Both the position numbers and the translations under genes were made by a program. A stretch of 17,195 nt of DNA from an uncultured Flammeovirgaceae bacterium (GTDB lineage Bacteria > Bacteroidota > Bacteroidia > Cytophagales > Cyclobacteriaceae), in assembly GCA_946886805.1 (NCBI GenBank), contig CAMPJM010000023.1, forward strand, positions 1-17,195, in the 5' to 3' direction. Positions within the stretch are counted from its first letter, which is position 1; each line of letters begins with the position of its first letter. The notes under the pieces are model-generated. The model had not been told where the DNA came from and made no database searches. It was given only the letters and a program-made list of their open reading frames with translations. This document shows, piece by piece, positions 1 to 8,967 of the stretch.

Positions 1-230
1 AGTCCGGATACAAAATCCCGACAGAGCATATAAATTAATTAAATAAAAATGGAACACACTTTCAAATCCACAAAAAATTACGCTTTCGCTAGTTTTTTAC
101 AATTAAATTTTCCCGACTTATCAAACATCCATTGCAATCGCATTGGTTTAATACCCTATTGTTGTTTAATTGCACTGGCTTTTCTTTGTTAGACTGCCGA
201 AAACTTCTGATAGCAAAAAAATCCTTTTAA

Positions 231-1553
<1,323 letters not shown>

Positions 1554-1629
1554 TTAAATCATCGAATTCTTTGAAATAGCACAATATACCTTATCAATAG
1601 CATTAAAAAACTGACCCGGATTTAAATTT

Positions 1630-2691
1630 ATGAGAAAGAAGGAGGAGGATCTTAAAAAAGCTGTTTTTGAACATAAAGCAGAATTCACCTTGGAGAACGG
1701 ACAAACTTTAAAGGGCTTTCAACTTTATTACGAAGTTCTGGGGAATCAGGATCTTAATCATGATAAGGTAATTTGGGTATGCCACGCACTCACCGGGAAT
1801 GCAACGGTAACGGATTGGTGGGAAGGGCTATTTGGAATTGGAAGATTATTTAATCCGGAGGAGTACAGCATTATTTGTGCGAATAGTCTGGGAGGTTGCT
1901 ATGGCAGCACCGGGCCTTTATCGGAGAATCCAGCTACAGGGAAACCCTATTTTCACGATTTCCCCACTTTGACAAACAGGGATATCGTTAATGCATTTGA
2001 CCTTCTGAGAAAGTCTCTGGGAATTCAAAAGATTCACACATTGATTGGGGGATCATTGGGAGGTCAACAAGCATTAGAATGGAGCATTTTGCAACCTCAT
2101 CTGGCGGAGCACCTGATTATTGTGGCAAGTAATGCTTTTCATTCCCCTTGGGGAATTGCTTTCAATGAAAGCCAGAGAATGGCTATTTCCCTTGATAAAA
2201 CCTGGGAATTGGCGGATGAAAAGGCCGGGCTGGAGGGGATGAAGATAGCAAGAACCATAGCGCTTCTGTCTTATAGATCTTATGAAACTTATGCGCTTTC
2301 CCAAAAAGAAGACGACATAAATAAAACGGATAACTATAAGGCATCCAGTTACCAGGTTTACCAGGGAGAAAAACTCTCTAAAAGATTCAATGCATTTTCT
2401 TATTGGGTACTGAGCAAGGCCATGGATTCTCACAATGTTGGCAGGCGCAAAGAAAGTGCTGCTGAAGCTTTGAAAGGAATAAAAGCAAAAACTTTGGTGA
2501 TAGGTGTAAATTCTGATTTATTGTTTCCGGTAGAAGAACAAAAATTTATTGCCAATCATATAAGCGATGCATTTTACCAGGAAATTAATTCATGCTTTGG
2601 TCATGATGGCTTTTTAATAGAATTTCCTCAAATAGAGCAATGCATCAGCTCCTTTTATAATCAAGTTTCATTAAAGTCACAGAATATATGA
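1630..2691 (+). CDS. metX: homoserine O-acetyltransferase
   Basis: This 353-residue alpha/beta-hydrolase-fold acyltransferase moves an acetyl group from acetyl-CoA to homoserine, giving the substrate of MetY. The HALTGN segment near 52-57 lies at the oxyanion region, and GCYGSTGP at 89-96 is typical of MetX. The nucleophile elbow GGSLGGQQ contains Ser142. The triad is completed by Asp296 (NSDLLFP) and His325 (FGHDGFL). The N-terminus has a charged lysine/glutamate-rich extension before the first strand. The gene lies 76 bases after metY, and its stop overlaps the start of the homoserine dehydrogenase (ATGA), so those two are probably translationally coupled. Acetyl rather than succinyl specificity is inferred from the pairing with MetY, because MetX-fold enzymes can differ in acyl donor. 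Confidence 0.93.
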   Translation: MRKKEEDLKKAVFEHKAEFTLENGQTLKGFQLYYEVLGNQDLNHDKVIWVCHALTGNATVTDWWEGLFGIGRLFNPEEYSIICANSLGGCYGSTGPLSENPATGKPYFHDFPTLTNRDIVNAFDLLRKSLGIQKIHTLIGGSLGGQQALEWSILQPHLAEHLIIVASNAFHSPWGIAFNESQRMAISLDKTWELADEKAGLEGMKIARTIALLSYRSYETYALSQKEDDINKTDNYKASSYQVYQGEKLSKRFNAFSYWVLSKAMDSHNVGRRKESAAEALKGIKAKTLVIGVNSDLLFPVEEQKFIANHISDAFYQEINSCFGHDGFLIEFPQIEQCISSFYNQVSLKSQNI

Positions 2692-3920
2692 ACGAAAAAA
2701 TTAAAATTGGCCTTTTTGGCTTTGGTTGTGTAGGTCAGGGTTTTTATGATATATTCCTCCGCAACAATATTTCAAATGCAGAAATTAGCTATATCTGTGT
2801 CAGAGACAAAGAAAAAAAGCGCCCGTTTGATGAAGATAAATTTACTTTTGATAAAAATGTAGTTCTCAATGATCCTGAGGTTTTATTGATAGTAGAATTA
2901 ATTAGTGATGCTGACGAAGCTTTTGAGATCGTTAAACATGCGCTGACGCAAGGTAAAAAAGTAATCTCTGCCAATAAAAAAATGATTGCGCATCATCTTC
3001 CTGAATTGATTGAACTTCAGTCTCAACATAAGGGCATTTTACTTTACGAAGCCTCTACCTGTGGCAGCATTCCAATTATCAGGAATTTGGAGGACTTCTT
3101 TGCTTTTGAAGATGTCAAAAAAGTTAGAGGGATTTTCAATGGCTCCTCGAATTATATTCTCAGTAAAATAGATCAAGAGGGCAAGACTTATAAAGAAGCA
3201 TTGGAACAAGCACAAGCTTTAGGATTTGCAGAGGCCGATCCTTTATTAGATGTGGGTGGATATGATGCTTTAAATAAATTGTGCATTGTTATTTATCATG
3301 CTTTTGGCATTTATGTTCACCCTAAGGACATATTGAACCTGGGGATTCAGAACATCCATGAGAATGACAAGTTTTATGCAGCTGAAAATAAATGGAAGCT
3401 TAAGCAAATAGCATATGCTACGAAAACCGATTCGGGAACAATCCAGGCATGCGTGCTCCCGCAATTTGTAGAGGATCATGAAGAATTGTACCACATCGAT
3501 CAGGAATTTAATGCGGTTAGCTTAGAAGCCACATACGCAGGAGGTCAACTATTTAAAGGGCGGGGCGCTGGTTCTTATCCAACGGGATCGGCAGTATTTT
3601 CTGACTTTAAATCTTTGTTAGCGGGCTATAATTATCGATATCAAAAGATTGATTCGAAGTCAATACTTGATAATGAATTAACAATAAAAGTTTACATAAG
3701 CAGCGAAAATGAAGGGTATCTTAAAAACATTGATTTGCTTAATATCATAGGAAAAGGCAAATCAGAAAACCTGCATTATATAATAGGGGAAATACTTATT
3801 TCCGATCTAATCAGAATAAAGGACAAACTAGCTGACCTATCTGTTTTTGTTGCTGCCTTACCTGAAAGGGAGCAGGATTTTTCTAAAAAAATTGATTTGG
3901 AAGAAGAAGCTGTGCTTTAA
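2688..3920 (+). CDS. hom: homoserine dehydrogenase (monofunctional)
   Basis: This enzyme reduces aspartate semialdehyde to homoserine with NAD(P)H, at the branch point to methionine and threonine. The Rossmann glycine motif GFGCVG is at 11-16, and the cofactor-side ISANK segment is at 93-97. NGSSNYIL at 151-158 and AEADPLLDVGGYDALNK at 181-197 are the family signature. Within it Glu182, Asp188, Asp193 and Lys197 have the 6-5-4 spacing of the catalytic residues I recall for the yeast enzyme. GAGSYPTGSAVFSD at 293-306 is the second signature. It has 410 residues and no fused aspartokinase. I cannot identify an ACT regulatory domain in the tail, which may be a divergent or lineage-specific end. 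It overlaps metX by 4 bases and ends just before a strong terminator, so it closes the met unit. Confidence 0.92.
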   Translation: MNEKIKIGLFGFGCVGQGFYDIFLRNNISNAEISYICVRDKEKKRPFDEDKFTFDKNVVLNDPEVLLIVELISDADEAFEIVKHALTQGKKVISANKKMIAHHLPELIELQSQHKGILLYEASTCGSIPIIRNLEDFFAFEDVKKVRGIFNGSSNYILSKIDQEGKTYKEALEQAQALGFAEADPLLDVGGYDALNKLCIVIYHAFGIYVHPKDILNLGIQNIHENDKFYAAENKWKLKQIAYATKTDSGTIQACVLPQFVEDHEELYHIDQEFNAVSLEATYAGGQLFKGRGAGSYPTGSAVFSDFKSLLAGYNYRYQKIDSKSILDNELTIKVYISSENEGYLKNIDLLNIIGKGKSENLHYIIGEILISDLIRIKDKLADLSVFVAALPEREQDFSKKIDLEEEAVL

Positions 3921-3932
3921 AAATTAGGTATG

Positions 3933-3969
3933 AAAGAGCAGGATTTCCTTGATTATCCTGCTCTTTTTT
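3933..3969 (+). terminator. rho-independent terminator of the metYX-hom unit
   Basis: A perfect 12-bp stem is seen: AAAGAGCAGGAT at 3933-3944 pairs with ATCCTGCTCTTT at 3955-3966, with a 10-base loop. The 3' arm runs into six consecutive T (3964-3969). It lies 12 bases after the homoserine dehydrogenase stop and immediately before the stop codon of the convergent gene on the minus strand. It may also slow transcription from the other side, although the T-run there is poorer. Confidence 0.88.
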
Positions 3970-3972
3970 AAT

Positions 3973-5928
3973 TTACTCTTTAACTATCCTAATTGCAGAC
4001 TGACCTGTTAAACGCAAGTAATAAATACCAGAGGGTAGATTTAATGAAGCTGTATTCACTTTTACTTCGCCGTTTTGTGTGGATAATCTCTTAACTTTCC
4101 TTTTGATAATATCCCTACCGAAAGCATCACTCAAGATAAGAAAATCTTCTTCCGAAGTATTATCAGGTAACTGTATAGTCAATTCCTCATTACTGAATGG
4201 ATTAGGGTAAACACTAAACAGACTAGTTACTCCTCCAGCGACAAAGAATTTCTTAGCAACATTTTCTTGTAAATAATTAATTTGGTTTGGACAAGCTGAG
4301 CTGTCATTATATTCAATGATTGCCACTTGATAAGGTCGTCCCTTCTGGAGTCCTGTGACAGTTATTTCAGAACCACTTCCAGAATAAACAACAAATTCTC
4401 TTTCTGCGGTTTGCGTTCCTGATCCAAATTCTCCGGCACCATCATTATAAATAATGCCATCTACTATATTTGAGGGATTTACCCGACCCAACTTTTTTAA
4501 TAGGACCAAGCGACCTGTTCCATCACCATTTTCCCAAGTTAGACTTATACTTGCGGCGGTTAACTCAGTAACTTTAATTTTAGAAGAAGTTAATTGTGGA
4601 GAAGGGAGTGAATTTGAAACAGTTAACTTTGCTAAATAATAATCAAACCCATTTACTGAACTAAGGGAAGTCCCACCAAAAGTAATTTCGTTCTCAAACC
4701 TTCCGGTAATTACTAGTTCGTCATTGTTATTCAGATCCAAGAGAAACCGACTTGCATTATACATAAACGAATTTACAGGCTTCTTCCAAAGAGATACGCC
4801 ATTTGATCTGTATTTATACAGCGTGTGGGTAAAAGTACCAGCACCTACATAAACGTCATTTGAACTATCTGTTTCTAGGTCGTCTATATATTTTTGGCCA
4901 CCGTCCTCAACTTTTTCAGACCAAATAAAAAATCCATTTACATCATATTTAGCAATGAAAGAACCATTTAAAGTATAATGATCTGTACCGATAATTGTAG
5001 TTGCTGTATCCTCAGACGAAGTGTTTGTAGATGCATAAGAACCTCCTATCAAAACATTATCATCTCCGTCTATAGTTAGACTTTCTCCGTAAGATTCTAT
5101 AGGTGCCTTAGCCACATTATCAATAAAAATAATTTCGCCGTCTGAATTATATTTTAACATCATCGCATTGTAGCTACCATCAGTGGAGATTGAATCAGCT
5201 CCATATTTAATAATTCCATAAAAAAAACCAACAGCATAAACCTCACCAACCGAATTTAAAGCTAAATCATCAATCTCTGAAAAACCGTTTGAAGCCACTT
5301 TTATTGACCACTCCAAAATTGCTTCTTCATCAAATTTTAATATGAATCCGCTGGTTTCTTCGGGTGAGGTCAATACTGCATCGTTAAAATATGCGGTATC
5401 GTTAAAATAACCTCCTATATATATATTGCCGATCTGATCAATGTCCAAGCTCGTTGTACGACCATCAGGCAGAACACCTGTAGCCTTTTTCCATTTCATA
5501 TCCCCCATTAATGAAAACTTGCTAAGATAAACGGAGTCACTGGTTTGGAGAATTATTAATTCATCATCGGATAATTTTAGTTGTATTTCACCTGATTCAC
5601 CCGCATTTTGTGCCCAAACCAAATTACCATGGGAATCAAATTTAGCCAGAAAATCACTTCTATGATAAGCCAATATCGTAGAATCCCCAAAATACAAGGT
5701 AGTATCTCCGAGTGTAATTTGACCATTATAATAACCTCCAATGTAAAAATTATTCAGACTGTCATGTACCAAAGAGGAAATTTGAGAAGAAGGATTAGTC
5801 GCCTTTGTGGTAATCTGCTGCGCCCATTCCCATTCTTGAATTTCACAATCACTGTCTTGCGTAAAGGATAAATGTGGTAAAATAAAAATGCCAACAAAAA
5901 AAATGGCGGTTGTAAGTTTTTGTATCAT
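3973..5928 (-). CDS. secreted beta-propeller (SBBP-like) protein with type A T9SS sorting domain
   Basis: This is a 651-residue exported protein. A signal peptide spans about 1-24 (hydrophobic core FFVGIFIL, likely cleavage after FTQ). Residues about 35-437 hold roughly six degenerate repeats built around Y-I-G-G-[FY] cores near 62, 170, 231, 293, 360 and 407, each followed by a WA/WS-type strand. This resembles SBBP beta-propeller repeats. Residues about 445-560 look like a fibronectin type III-like domain (ISLTWENGDG, RPYQVAIIEY). The last 80 residues, starting at SVYPNPF (572-578) and ending in SGIYYLRL and IRIVKE, are a typical type A T9SS C-terminal domain. Such domains direct export across the outer membrane and are usually removed with attachment to the surface. 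The substrate or role is unknown. Downstream of mazG, it is probably transcribed on its own. Confidence 0.85.
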   Translation of the reverse strand: MIQKLTTAIFFVGIFILPHLSFTQDSDCEIQEWEWAQQITTKATNPSSQISSLVHDSLNNFYIGGYYNGQITLGDTTLYFGDSTILAYHRSDFLAKFDSHGNLVWAQNAGESGEIQLKLSDDELIILQTSDSVYLSKFSLMGDMKWKKATGVLPDGRTTSLDIDQIGNIYIGGYFNDTAYFNDAVLTSPEETSGFILKFDEEAILEWSIKVASNGFSEIDDLALNSVGEVYAVGFFYGIIKYGADSISTDGSYNAMMLKYNSDGEIIFIDNVAKAPIESYGESLTIDGDDNVLIGGSYASTNTSSEDTATTIIGTDHYTLNGSFIAKYDVNGFFIWSEKVEDGGQKYIDDLETDSSNDVYVGAGTFTHTLYKYRSNGVSLWKKPVNSFMYNASRFLLDLNNNDELVITGRFENEITFGGTSLSSVNGFDYYLAKLTVSNSLPSPQLTSSKIKVTELTAASISLTWENGDGTGRLVLLKKLGRVNPSNIVDGIIYNDGAGEFGSGTQTAEREFVVYSGSGSEITVTGLQKGRPYQVAIIEYNDSSACPNQINYLQENVAKKFFVAGGVTSLFSVYPNPFSNEELTIQLPDNTSEEDFLILSDAFGRDIIKRKVKRLSTQNGEVKVNTASLNLPSGIYYLRLTGQSAIRIVKE

Positions 5929-5993
5929 GATAATAAATCTAGTGGTTAAAAAAAATTAAGGAAAAGTTAAAATTTATATTGAAATAAGCTTAT

Positions 5994-6001
5994 CAAAAAT
6001 A
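5994..6001 (-). promoter_or_regulatory. candidate Bacteroidota -7 box for the T9SS propeller gene
   Basis: Read on the minus strand this is TATTTTTG, an exact match to TAnnTTTG, about 65 bases upstream of the ATG at 5928 and beyond the mazG terminator. No good -33 TTG lies at the expected distance, so the assignment is tentative; the region is very AT-rich and chance matches occur. Confidence 0.4.
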
Positions 6002-6074
6002 AGCTATTTTTTATTGAAATGTTTAAATAGCTCGACAAAAATTGAAATCTTTTCCCTTAAAATAATTTTACCAC

Positions 6075-6107
6075 AAATAAAAAAGCCCTCAGAAGTTCTA
6101 AAGGCTT
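6075..6107 (-). terminator. rho-independent terminator of mazG
   Basis: On the minus strand a stem AAGCCUUUAGA pairs with UCUGAGGGCUU (11 pairs including two G-U) around a 3-base ACU loop (plus coordinates 6083-6107). A run rich in U follows (6075-6082). It starts about 30 bases after the mazG stop and separates mazG from the next minus-strand gene. Confidence 0.82.
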
Positions 6108-6136
6108 AAATAATTGACACTGAAAATATTATAGTC

Positions 6137-6970
6137 CTAGCTACGCTTTGCCCGCTCCCAATAAACATCCATTTCGTCCAAACTCATTTCACTGATCTTC
6201 TTTCCCTCTTTAGCTGATTCAGTTTCCAAATATTGGAATCTCTTAATGAATTTTCTGTTCGTTCTTTCCAAGGCTTCTTCCGGATTTATGCCCACAAACC
6301 GGGCATAGTTAATTAATGAAAAAAGCAAATCGCCAAACTCTCCTTGTGCTTTTTCAGCATCAGGTTCAGAACCATTGACGGGTGCAAACTCCTGTTGAAA
6401 TTCCTGCATTTCCTCTTCTACTTTTTCCCATACCTGCTCTTTCTTTTCCCAGTCGAAGCCAACTCCACGTGCTTTTTCCTGAATACGCATGGCTTTAATC
6501 AAAGCAGGCAAAGACCTTGGCACTCCTCCAAGTACAGATGTATTTCCTTTCTCCTTAAGTTTTATCTGCTCCCAATTCTTTTTTACTGCTTCCTCATCGT
6601 TGGCTTTGAATAATGCTCCGTTATTTTCTGGATCTCCATATATATGAGGATGCCTGTGAATTAATTTGTCACAAATTCCATTTAATACATCCGCTATATC
6701 AAAAGCTTCCTTTTCTGATCCAATTTTGGAGTAAAAGGTGATATGCAATAAAATATCCCCTAATTCCTTTTTAATTTCTATTAGATCACCTTCTATGATC
6801 GCATCTGAAAGCTCAAAAACCTCTTCAATTGTAAGATGTCGCAAGGTCTCGAGGGTTTGCTTTTTATCCCATGGACAATTTTCACGGAGTTCATCCATTA
6901 TCGTAAGTAAGCGATCGAACGCCTTCAATTTATTTTCTCTGGTCGGATCTGGTAAATTCAGCTTTATCAT
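6137..6970 (-). CDS. mazG: nucleoside triphosphate pyrophosphohydrolase MazG
   Basis: This 277-residue protein hydrolyses nucleoside triphosphates to monophosphate and pyrophosphate, a house-cleaning and stress-related role. CPWDKKQT at 32-39 is the hallmark segment before the first MazG domain. In that domain Glu49, Glu50, Glu53, Glu69 and Asp72 form the EExxE...ExxD metal site. LGGVPRSLPALIKAMRIQEKA at 147-167 links to a second MazG domain with Glu186, Glu187, Glu190, Glu211 and Asp214. The two-domain length is that of the full bacterial enzyme. The frame is open back to a TTG at 6983-6985, but I take the ATG at 6968-6970, because the extra five residues (LNLDH) are not family-like. It is divergent from the gene at 7200 across a leader that contains a palindrome. 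Confidence 0.93.
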   Translation of the reverse strand: MIKLNLPDPTRENKLKAFDRLLTIMDELRENCPWDKKQTLETLRHLTIEEVFELSDAIIEGDLIEIKKELGDILLHITFYSKIGSEKEAFDIADVLNGICDKLIHRHPHIYGDPENNGALFKANDEEAVKKNWEQIKLKEKGNTSVLGGVPRSLPALIKAMRIQEKARGVGFDWEKKEQVWEKVEEEMQEFQQEFAPVNGSEPDAEKAQGEFGDLLFSLINYARFVGINPEEALERTNRKFIKRFQYLETESAKEGKKISEMSLDEMDVYWERAKRS

Positions 6971-7055
6971 ATGATCTAAGTTCAAATTCTTAAATGGGAA
7001 GTAAATTATCGATACAACAAAAGTACCTTTTAAAACGAAAAGTATAATATAAAGC

Positions 7056-7069
7056 CATTATATAATGGT
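7056..7069. repeat. 14-bp perfect palindrome in the mazG / NqrM-like divergent region
   Basis: CCATTATATAATGG is self-complementary over all 14 bases, and the flanks add a G-T and an A-T pair. It lies 86 bases upstream of the mazG ATG and about 107 bases before the -7 box of the plus-strand gene. It has the form of a site for a dimeric regulator. No T-run follows on either strand, so it is not a terminator. Function is inferred only. Confidence 0.45.
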
Positions 7070-7175
7070 TCGTGACTTTTCTCATAATCTAAAGAATCCA
7101 TTTGGAATAAGGCTTTTTAAGAGTTTTCATGCATAAGAACTTATAAGAAGTAAACCACGTTTCACTTTTATATAC

Positions 7176-7183
7176 TAAATTTG
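7176..7183 (+). promoter_or_regulatory. candidate -7 box for the small NqrM-like gene
   Basis: TAAATTTG matches the Bacteroidota -7 consensus TAnnTTTG exactly and lies 16 bases before the ATG at 7200, implying a leader of about ten bases. No clear TTG occurs at the -33 position. Confidence 0.5.
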
Positions 7184-7199
7184 TAAAAACAATTATATT

Positions 7200-7430
7200 A
7201 TGACTATCTTCTTTGTTACAATAGGATTCATAGCAATATTTTTCATTTTGATGTCCGTACGTTTATTGCTTTTAAAGAAGGGCGAGTTTAAAGGAACGTG
7301 TGCTTCCCAAAGTCCCTTTTTAAATAAGGAAGGTGCTACTTGTGGCTATTGTGGGAAAAATGTGAGCCAGGGTGAAGCGTGTGGAAATCCAGAGTCAGAA
7401 GTAAATAAAGTATTATCAAAATTTAAGTAA
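7200..7430 (+). CDS. small single-span membrane protein with four cysteines, NqrM (DUF539)-like
   Basis: This 76-residue protein has one N-terminal membrane helix (about 2-26). It is followed by a basic stretch (LLLLKKGEFKGTC) and a short tail with Cys34, Cys48, Cys51 and Cys61, including a CGYCG knuckle. This layout, one helix then KG[ST]C and a further CxxC plus Cys within 30 residues, matches what I recall of NqrM/DUF539. That protein is needed to mature the Na+-translocating NADH:quinone reductase, probably by delivering iron to the NqrD/NqrE cysteine site. Small proteins of this look are common in Bacteroidota, often labelled only membrane or secreted protein. No nqr genes are in view. 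It lies 140 bases before glmM, which has its own promoter-like box, so it is probably a separate unit. Presence of a real gene is likely; the NqrM role is inference. Confidence 0.75.
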   Translation: MTIFFVTIGFIAIFFILMSVRLLLLKKGEFKGTCASQSPFLNKEGATCGYCGKNVSQGEACGNPESEVNKVLSKFK

Positions 7431-7536
7431 TTTTATATAGTCCTCCCCCTGTTTTATTGCCAAATCAATTTAAAAAAATGATCTAAGCATCCACTGTATT
7501 TACTGCGTTTCATATCAGGGATGTTATATTTTTTAT

Positions 7537-7544
7537 TACCTTTG
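7537..7544 (+). promoter_or_regulatory. candidate -7 box for glmM
   Basis: TACCTTTG is an exact TAnnTTTG match, 26 bases before the GTG start of glmM. A convincing -33 TTG is not seen. It probably drives glmM and the following cysteine desulfurase. Confidence 0.5.
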
Positions 7545-7570
7545 ACCACTTAAACAAAACAATCTAACCA

Positions 7571-8956
7571 GTGCCTTTAATAAAATCTATTTCTGGAATA
7601 AGAGGAACTATAGGCGGTGTCGTAGGTGAATCCCTCAGCCCTCTTGATGTTGTGAAATTTACTGCAGCTTTTGGAACCTTAATAAAAAACCAAACGGGCA
7701 AGAATAAAATAGTAATCGGAAGGGACGCCAGACCTTCAGGGGAAATTATAAGCAAGATTGTAGCTTCCACTTTGCAAAGCATGGGAATAGATGTAGTTGA
7801 TTTGGATTTAACAACTACTCCTACAGTAGAAATTGCGGTCCCTTTGGAACAAGCAGCAGGAGGAATAATTATTACCGCCAGCCATAATCCCGTTCAATGG
7901 AATGCTCTAAAGTTGTTGAATCAGGATGGTGAGTTCATTTCTGAGGCGGAAGGGGCAGAAATTCTCCAAATAGCAGAACAAGAGTCTTTTGAATTTGCTG
8001 ACGTAAAAAAATTAGGTTCATATGAAATAGATGAGAGCTTTACTGCTATACATATTGAAAAGATTTTACGGTTACCGCTGGTGGATGTAGAAGCTATCAG
8101 AAATAGAAATTTCAGGATTGCCATTGATTGTGTAAATTCCACAGGTGGTATTGTCATTCCGCGGCTATTAAAAGCTTTGGGAGTAAAAAATGTCACCGAA
8201 ATTTATTGTGAACCTACTGGGATTTTCCCTCATAATCCAGAACCTTTACCGGATAACATCAATTACATCTGTAATGAAATAAATCATGGCCAGTATGATC
8301 TGGGCATTGTGGTTGACCCTGATGTCGATCGTTTGGCTTTTGTTACTGAAGATGGTACCCCATTTGGTGAAGAATACACATTGGTAGCCGTTGCTGATTA
8401 TGTTTTGGCAAATAAAAGTGGCAATACCGTTTCTAATCTTTCATCTTCCAGGGCGTTAAAAGATATAACCACCAAACACAATGGTTCTTATTTTGCGTCC
8501 GCAGTTGGAGAAGTCCATGTAGTGAAAGCTATGAAAGAAAACAATGCGGTTATAGGTGGCGAAGGAAACGGTGGAATTATTTTTCCTGAACTACATTATG
8601 GTCGCGATGCTTTGGTAGGAATTGCGCTTTTTCTGACCCATTTGGCAAAGTTTGGGAAATCAGCCTCCATGTTAAGAGCCAGCTATCCGAGCTATCATAT
8701 TTCTAAAAACAAGATTGAGCTAACTCCTGATATAGATGTTGATAGGGTACTTGTGCAAATAAAAGAAAAGTACGTAAAGCAGCCAATAAATGATATTGAT
8801 GGTGTAAAAATAGAGTTTGATAAAGAGTGGGTTCACCTTAGAAAATCTAATACCGAACCTATCATCAGAATTTATTCGGAATCAGATTCTCTTGCCACTG
8901 CAGAACACTTGGCTAATAAGATCATTTCAGATATTAAAGAAATTATTACAAATTAA
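7571..8956 (+). CDS. glmM: phosphoglucosamine mutase (archaeal-type GlmM of the phosphohexomutase family)
   Basis: This 461-residue alpha-D-phosphohexomutase most likely converts glucosamine-6-phosphate to glucosamine-1-phosphate for UDP-GlcNAc synthesis. The four family sites are visible: the phosphoserine loop TASHNP with Ser104, the metal loop DPDVDR with Asp249, Asp251 and Asp253, the sugar loop GGEGNGG at 329-335, and the phosphate-binding RKSNTEPIIR at 424-433. The N-terminus SISGIRG is typical. SNTEP in place of the SGTEP of the classic bacterial GlmM places it with the archaeal-type GlmM/ManB branch common in Bacteroidota. A phosphomannomutase activity therefore cannot be excluded. 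The start is GTG: an in-frame TAA lies only two codons upstream, and the next methionine is at residue 71, so GTG is effectively forced. It is followed after 11 bases by the desulfurase. Confidence 0.88.
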   Translation: MPLIKSISGIRGTIGGVVGESLSPLDVVKFTAAFGTLIKNQTGKNKIVIGRDARPSGEIISKIVASTLQSMGIDVVDLDLTTTPTVEIAVPLEQAAGGIIITASHNPVQWNALKLLNQDGEFISEAEGAEILQIAEQESFEFADVKKLGSYEIDESFTAIHIEKILRLPLVDVEAIRNRNFRIAIDCVNSTGGIVIPRLLKALGVKNVTEIYCEPTGIFPHNPEPLPDNINYICNEINHGQYDLGIVVDPDVDRLAFVTEDGTPFGEEYTLVAVADYVLANKSGNTVSNLSSSRALKDITTKHNGSYFASAVGEVHVVKAMKENNAVIGGEGNGGIIFPELHYGRDALVGIALFLTHLAKFGKSASMLRASYPSYHISKNKIELTPDIDVDRVLVQIKEKYVKQPINDIDGVKIEFDKEWVHLRKSNTEPIIRIYSESDSLATAEHLANKIISDIKEIITN

Positions 8957-8967
8957 AGAAAGGTCTG

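Noticed and set aside
1596..1620. TTATCAATAG segment before metX resembling the start of a SAM-I riboswitch
   Set aside because: Only a few bases match; the conserved GGxxG, GATGAAA and GCAACC parts are absent and the space to the ATG is far too short.
1625..1660. SD-like GAAGGAGGAGG just inside the metX coding region
   Set aside because: It lies after the metX ATG and encodes the charged N-terminus (KKEED). No later ATG at a suitable spacing gives a better MetX start.
3270..3494. Reading frames on the opposite strand inside hom, and similar ones inside glmM, the desulfurase and the permease gene
   Set aside because: Each is fully covered by a well-supported gene on the other strand and has no recognisable protein features.
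6971..6985. TTG start giving a five-residue longer MazG
   Set aside because: The ATG at 6970 is a normal start, and the added residues are not typical of the family.
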